Assembly (NCBI RefSeq): GCF_949987515.2
Contig: NC_082684.1
Span: 47,520,006-47,584,005 of the forward strand
From: Delphinus delphis
Lineage: Eukaryota > Chordata > Mammalia > Artiodactyla > Delphinidae
Direction of reading: 5' to 3'
Length of the DNA: 64,000 nucleotides
Positions within the stretch are counted from its first letter, which is position 1, and each line of letters opens with the position of its first letter. Below, piece by piece: positions 61,338 to 64,000 of this stretch. Position numbers and translations under genes: made by a program. The notes beneath the pieces were generated by a model, which saw only the letters and a list, made by a program, of their open reading frames with translations, did not search any database and was not told the origin of the DNA.

Positions 61338-64000
61338 ATGGTAATAGGAACATGCATAGCGATAATTACCTTAAACATGAATGGATTAAATGCTCCAACC
61401 AAAAAACACAGGCTTGCTGAATGGATACAAAAACAAGACCCATACATATGCTGTCTACAACAGACCCACTTCAGACCAAGGGACACATACAAACTGAAAG
61501 TGAGGGGGTGGAAAAAGTTATTCTATGGAAATGGAAATCAAAAGAAAGCTGGAGTAGCAATACTCATATCAGATAAAAGTAGACTTTAAAATAAAGAATG
61601 TTACAAGAGACAAGGAAAGACACTACATAATGATCAAGGGATCAAGCCAAGAAGAAGATATAACAATTATAAATATATATGCACCCAACATAGGAGCACC
61701 TCAATGCATAAGGCAACTGCTAACAGCTAAAAAAGAGGAAATCGACAGTAACACAATAATAGTGGGGGACTTTAACACCCCACTTACACCAATGGAAATA
61801 TCATCCAAACAGAAAATTAATAAGGAGACACAAGCTTTAAATGACACAACAGACCAGATAGATTTAATTGATATTTATAGGACATTCCATCCAAAACTAA
61901 CAGATTACACTTTCTTCTCAAGTGCACACGGAACATTCTCCAGGATAGATCACACCTTGGGTCACAAATCAAGCCTCAGTAAATTTAAGAAAATTGAAAT
62001 CATGTCAAGCATCTTTTCTGACCACAACGCTATGAGATTAGAAATCAATTACAGGGGAAAAAATGTAAAAAATACAAACACATGGAGGTTAAACAATACG
62101 TTACTAAATAACCAAGAGATCACTGAAGAAATCAAAGGGGTAAATCAAAAAATACCTAGAGACAAATGACAATGAAAACACGATGATCCAAAACCTATGG
62201 GATGCGGCAAAAGCAGTTCTAAGAGGGAAGTTTACAACTATAGAAGCCTACCTCAAGAAACAAGAAATATCTCAAATAAACAATCTAACCTTACACCCAA
62301 ATGAACTAGAGAAAGAAGAACAAACTAAACCCAAAGTTAGCAGAAGGAAAGAAATCGTAAAGACCAGAGCAGAAATAAATGAAATAGAAACAAAGAAAAC
62401 AATAGCAAGGATCAATAAAACTAACGGCTGATTCTTTGAGAAGATAAACAGAATTGATAAACAATTAGCCAGACTCATCAAGAAAAAGAGAGAGAGGACT
62501 CAAATCAGTAAAATTAGAAATGAAAAAGGAGAAGTTACAACAGACATCGCAGAAATACAAAGCATCCTTAGAGACTACTACAAGCAACTCTATGCCAATA
62601 AAATGGACAACCTGGAAGAAATGGACAAATTCTTAGAAAGGTATAACATTCCAAGACTGAACCAGGAGGAAAGAGAAAATATGAACAGACCAATCACAAG
62701 TAATAAAATTGAAACTGTGATTAAAAATCTTCCAACAAACAAAAGTCCAGGACCAGTTGGCTTCACAGGTGAATTCTATCAAACATTTAGAGAAGAGTTA
62801 ACACCCATCCTTCTCAAACTCTTCCAAAAAATTGCAGAGGAAGGAACACTCACAATCTCATTCTATGAGGCCACCATCAGCCTGATACCAAAACCAGAAA
62901 AAGGTACTACAAAAAAAGAAAATTACAGACCAATATCACTGATGAATACAGATGCAAAAATCCTCAACAAAATACTAGCAAACAGAATCCAACAACACAT
63001 TAAAAGGATCATACACCATGATCAAGTGGGATTTATCCCAGGGATGCAAGGATTCTTCAATATATGCAAATCAATCAATTGGATACACCATATTAACAAA
63101 CTGAAGAATAAAAACCATATGATCATCTCAATAGATGCAGAAAAAGCTTTTGACAAAATTTAACACCCATTTATGATAAAAACTCTCCAGAAAATAGGCA
63201 TAGAGGGAACTTACCTCCACATAATAAAGGCCATATACGACAAACCCACAGCAAACATAATTCTCAATGGTGAAAAACTGAAAGCATTTCCTCTAAGATC
63301 AGGAACAAGACAAGGATGTCCACTCTCACCACCATCATTCAACATAGTTTGGAAGTCCTAGCCACGGCAATCAGGGAAGAAAAAGAAATAAAAGGAATAC
63401 AAATTGGAAAAGAAGAAGTAAAACTGTCACTGTTTGCAGATGACATGATACTATACATAGAGAATCCTAAAGATGCCACCAGAAAACTACTAGAGCTAAT
63501 CAGTGAATATGGTAATGTAGCAGGATACAAAATTAATGAACAGAACTCTCTTGCATTCTTATACACTAATGATGAAAAATCTGAAAGAGAAATTAAGGAA
63601 ACGCTCCCATTTACCATTGCAAGAAAAAGAATAAAATACCTAGGAATAGATCTACTAAGGGAGACAAAAGACCTGTATGTAGAAAACTATAAGACACTGA
63701 TGAAAGAAATTAAAGATGATACCAACAGATGGAGAGGTATACCATGTTCTTGGATTGGAAGAATCAATATTGTGAAAATGACTATACTACCCAAAACAGT
63801 CTAAAGATTCAATGCAACCTCTATCAAATTACCAATGGCATTTTTTACAGAACTAGAACAAATAAATCTTAAAATTTGTATGGAGACACAAAAGACCCCG
63901 AATAGCCAAAGCAGTCTTGAGGGAAAAAAACAGAGCTGGAGGAATCAGACTCTCTGACTTCAGACTATACTACAAAGCTACAGTAATCAAGACAACATGG
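61338..64000 (+). pseudogene. L1 ORF2 (endonuclease and reverse transcriptase), disabled and truncated by window edge
   Basis: Starts MVIGTCIAIITLNMNGLNAP, the APE-type endonuclease start. Codon 42 is CAG (Gln, 61461-61463) where the QETH motif carries a catalytic Glu. Other endonuclease parts remain: APNIGAP, IVGDFNTPLT, SRIDHTLGH and SDHNAMRLE. The reverse transcriptase has [22 protein letters not shown] and the active-site FADD at 63433-63444. Frame changes occur near 61585, 62130 and 63350, and in-frame stops at 62429-62431, 63161-63163 and 63802-63804. The normal product nicks DNA and primes cDNA synthesis in the nucleus. The gene continues past the window edge. Confidence 0.95.

Larger units (their letters stand above)
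59468..64000 (+). mobile_element. L1 LINE with 5' UTR, ORF1 and ORF2; 3' end beyond window
   Basis: Sense copy of the same L1 type as the element at 30.6-35.2 kb. A 5' UTR of about 900 bases is present, followed by ORF1, a 58-base spacer and ORF2 that runs to the window edge. Because the 5' UTR begins with the caagatgg motif seen close to the start of mammalian L1s, the copy is probably full length at its 5' end. The 3' end and the flanking duplication are outside the window, so boundaries cannot be confirmed. Frameshifts and stops in both ORFs make it unable to move on its own. Confidence 0.94.

Overview
The window looks like non-coding nuclear DNA from a cetacean (dolphin, porpoise or whale). 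Several tRNA-derived SINEs of the CHR type of Cetartiodactyla, in the shape common in whale genomes, lie beside L1 LINEs of the cetartiodactyl type. Mammal-wide MIR, L2, MER5A and MLT1 relics are scattered between them. These names rest on recognising the sequence; no repeat library was searched. I found no convincing protein-coding exon, no tRNA or rRNA gene and no CRISPR array. All long or clearly homologous open frames belong to dead L1 copies. The window therefore reads as intergenic DNA or a large intron.

Layout. 1-18.4 kb is mostly unique sequence with one CHR SINE, old MIR/L2 pieces, TG microsatellites and, at 12.2-13.4 kb, degenerate LTR-like sequence. 18.4-28.1 kb is a dense old repeat zone: two antisense LTRs with readable TATA and poly(A) signals, MIRs, a CHR-1 SINE, an L2, an ERVL-like LTR and an L1M fragment. 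28.1-30.1 kb is mostly unique and holds a possible terminal exon. 30.1-35.2 kb has a CHR SINE and then a 4.6 kb L1 whose 5' part is inverted. 35.2-42.3 kb has MIR, L2 and MLT1 relics and AT-rich palindromic repeats. 42.3-44.3 kb is an antisense L1M broken by a 200-base assembly gap and a perfectly bounded CHR SINE. 44.3-59.4 kb is mostly unique, with two more CHR SINEs, an L1M 3' end, MIRs and MER5A. 59.5-64.0 kb is the 5' part of a second L1 with 5' UTR, ORF1 and ORF2, running off the window edge; it is disabled by frameshifts and stops.

The genes do not work together in a pathway: the only protein-coding histories here are L1 ORF1 (RNA-binding chaperone) and ORF2 (endonuclease and reverse transcriptase), both decayed. 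I found no undescribed biological system. The observations most worth checking are an exact 63-bp duplication 2.7 kb apart with a tandem duplication at one breakpoint, the clean inversion anatomy of the 30.6-35.2 kb L1, a possible terminal exon at 29.3-29.9 kb, and repeat-free AT-rich blocks that could be conserved regulatory elements.
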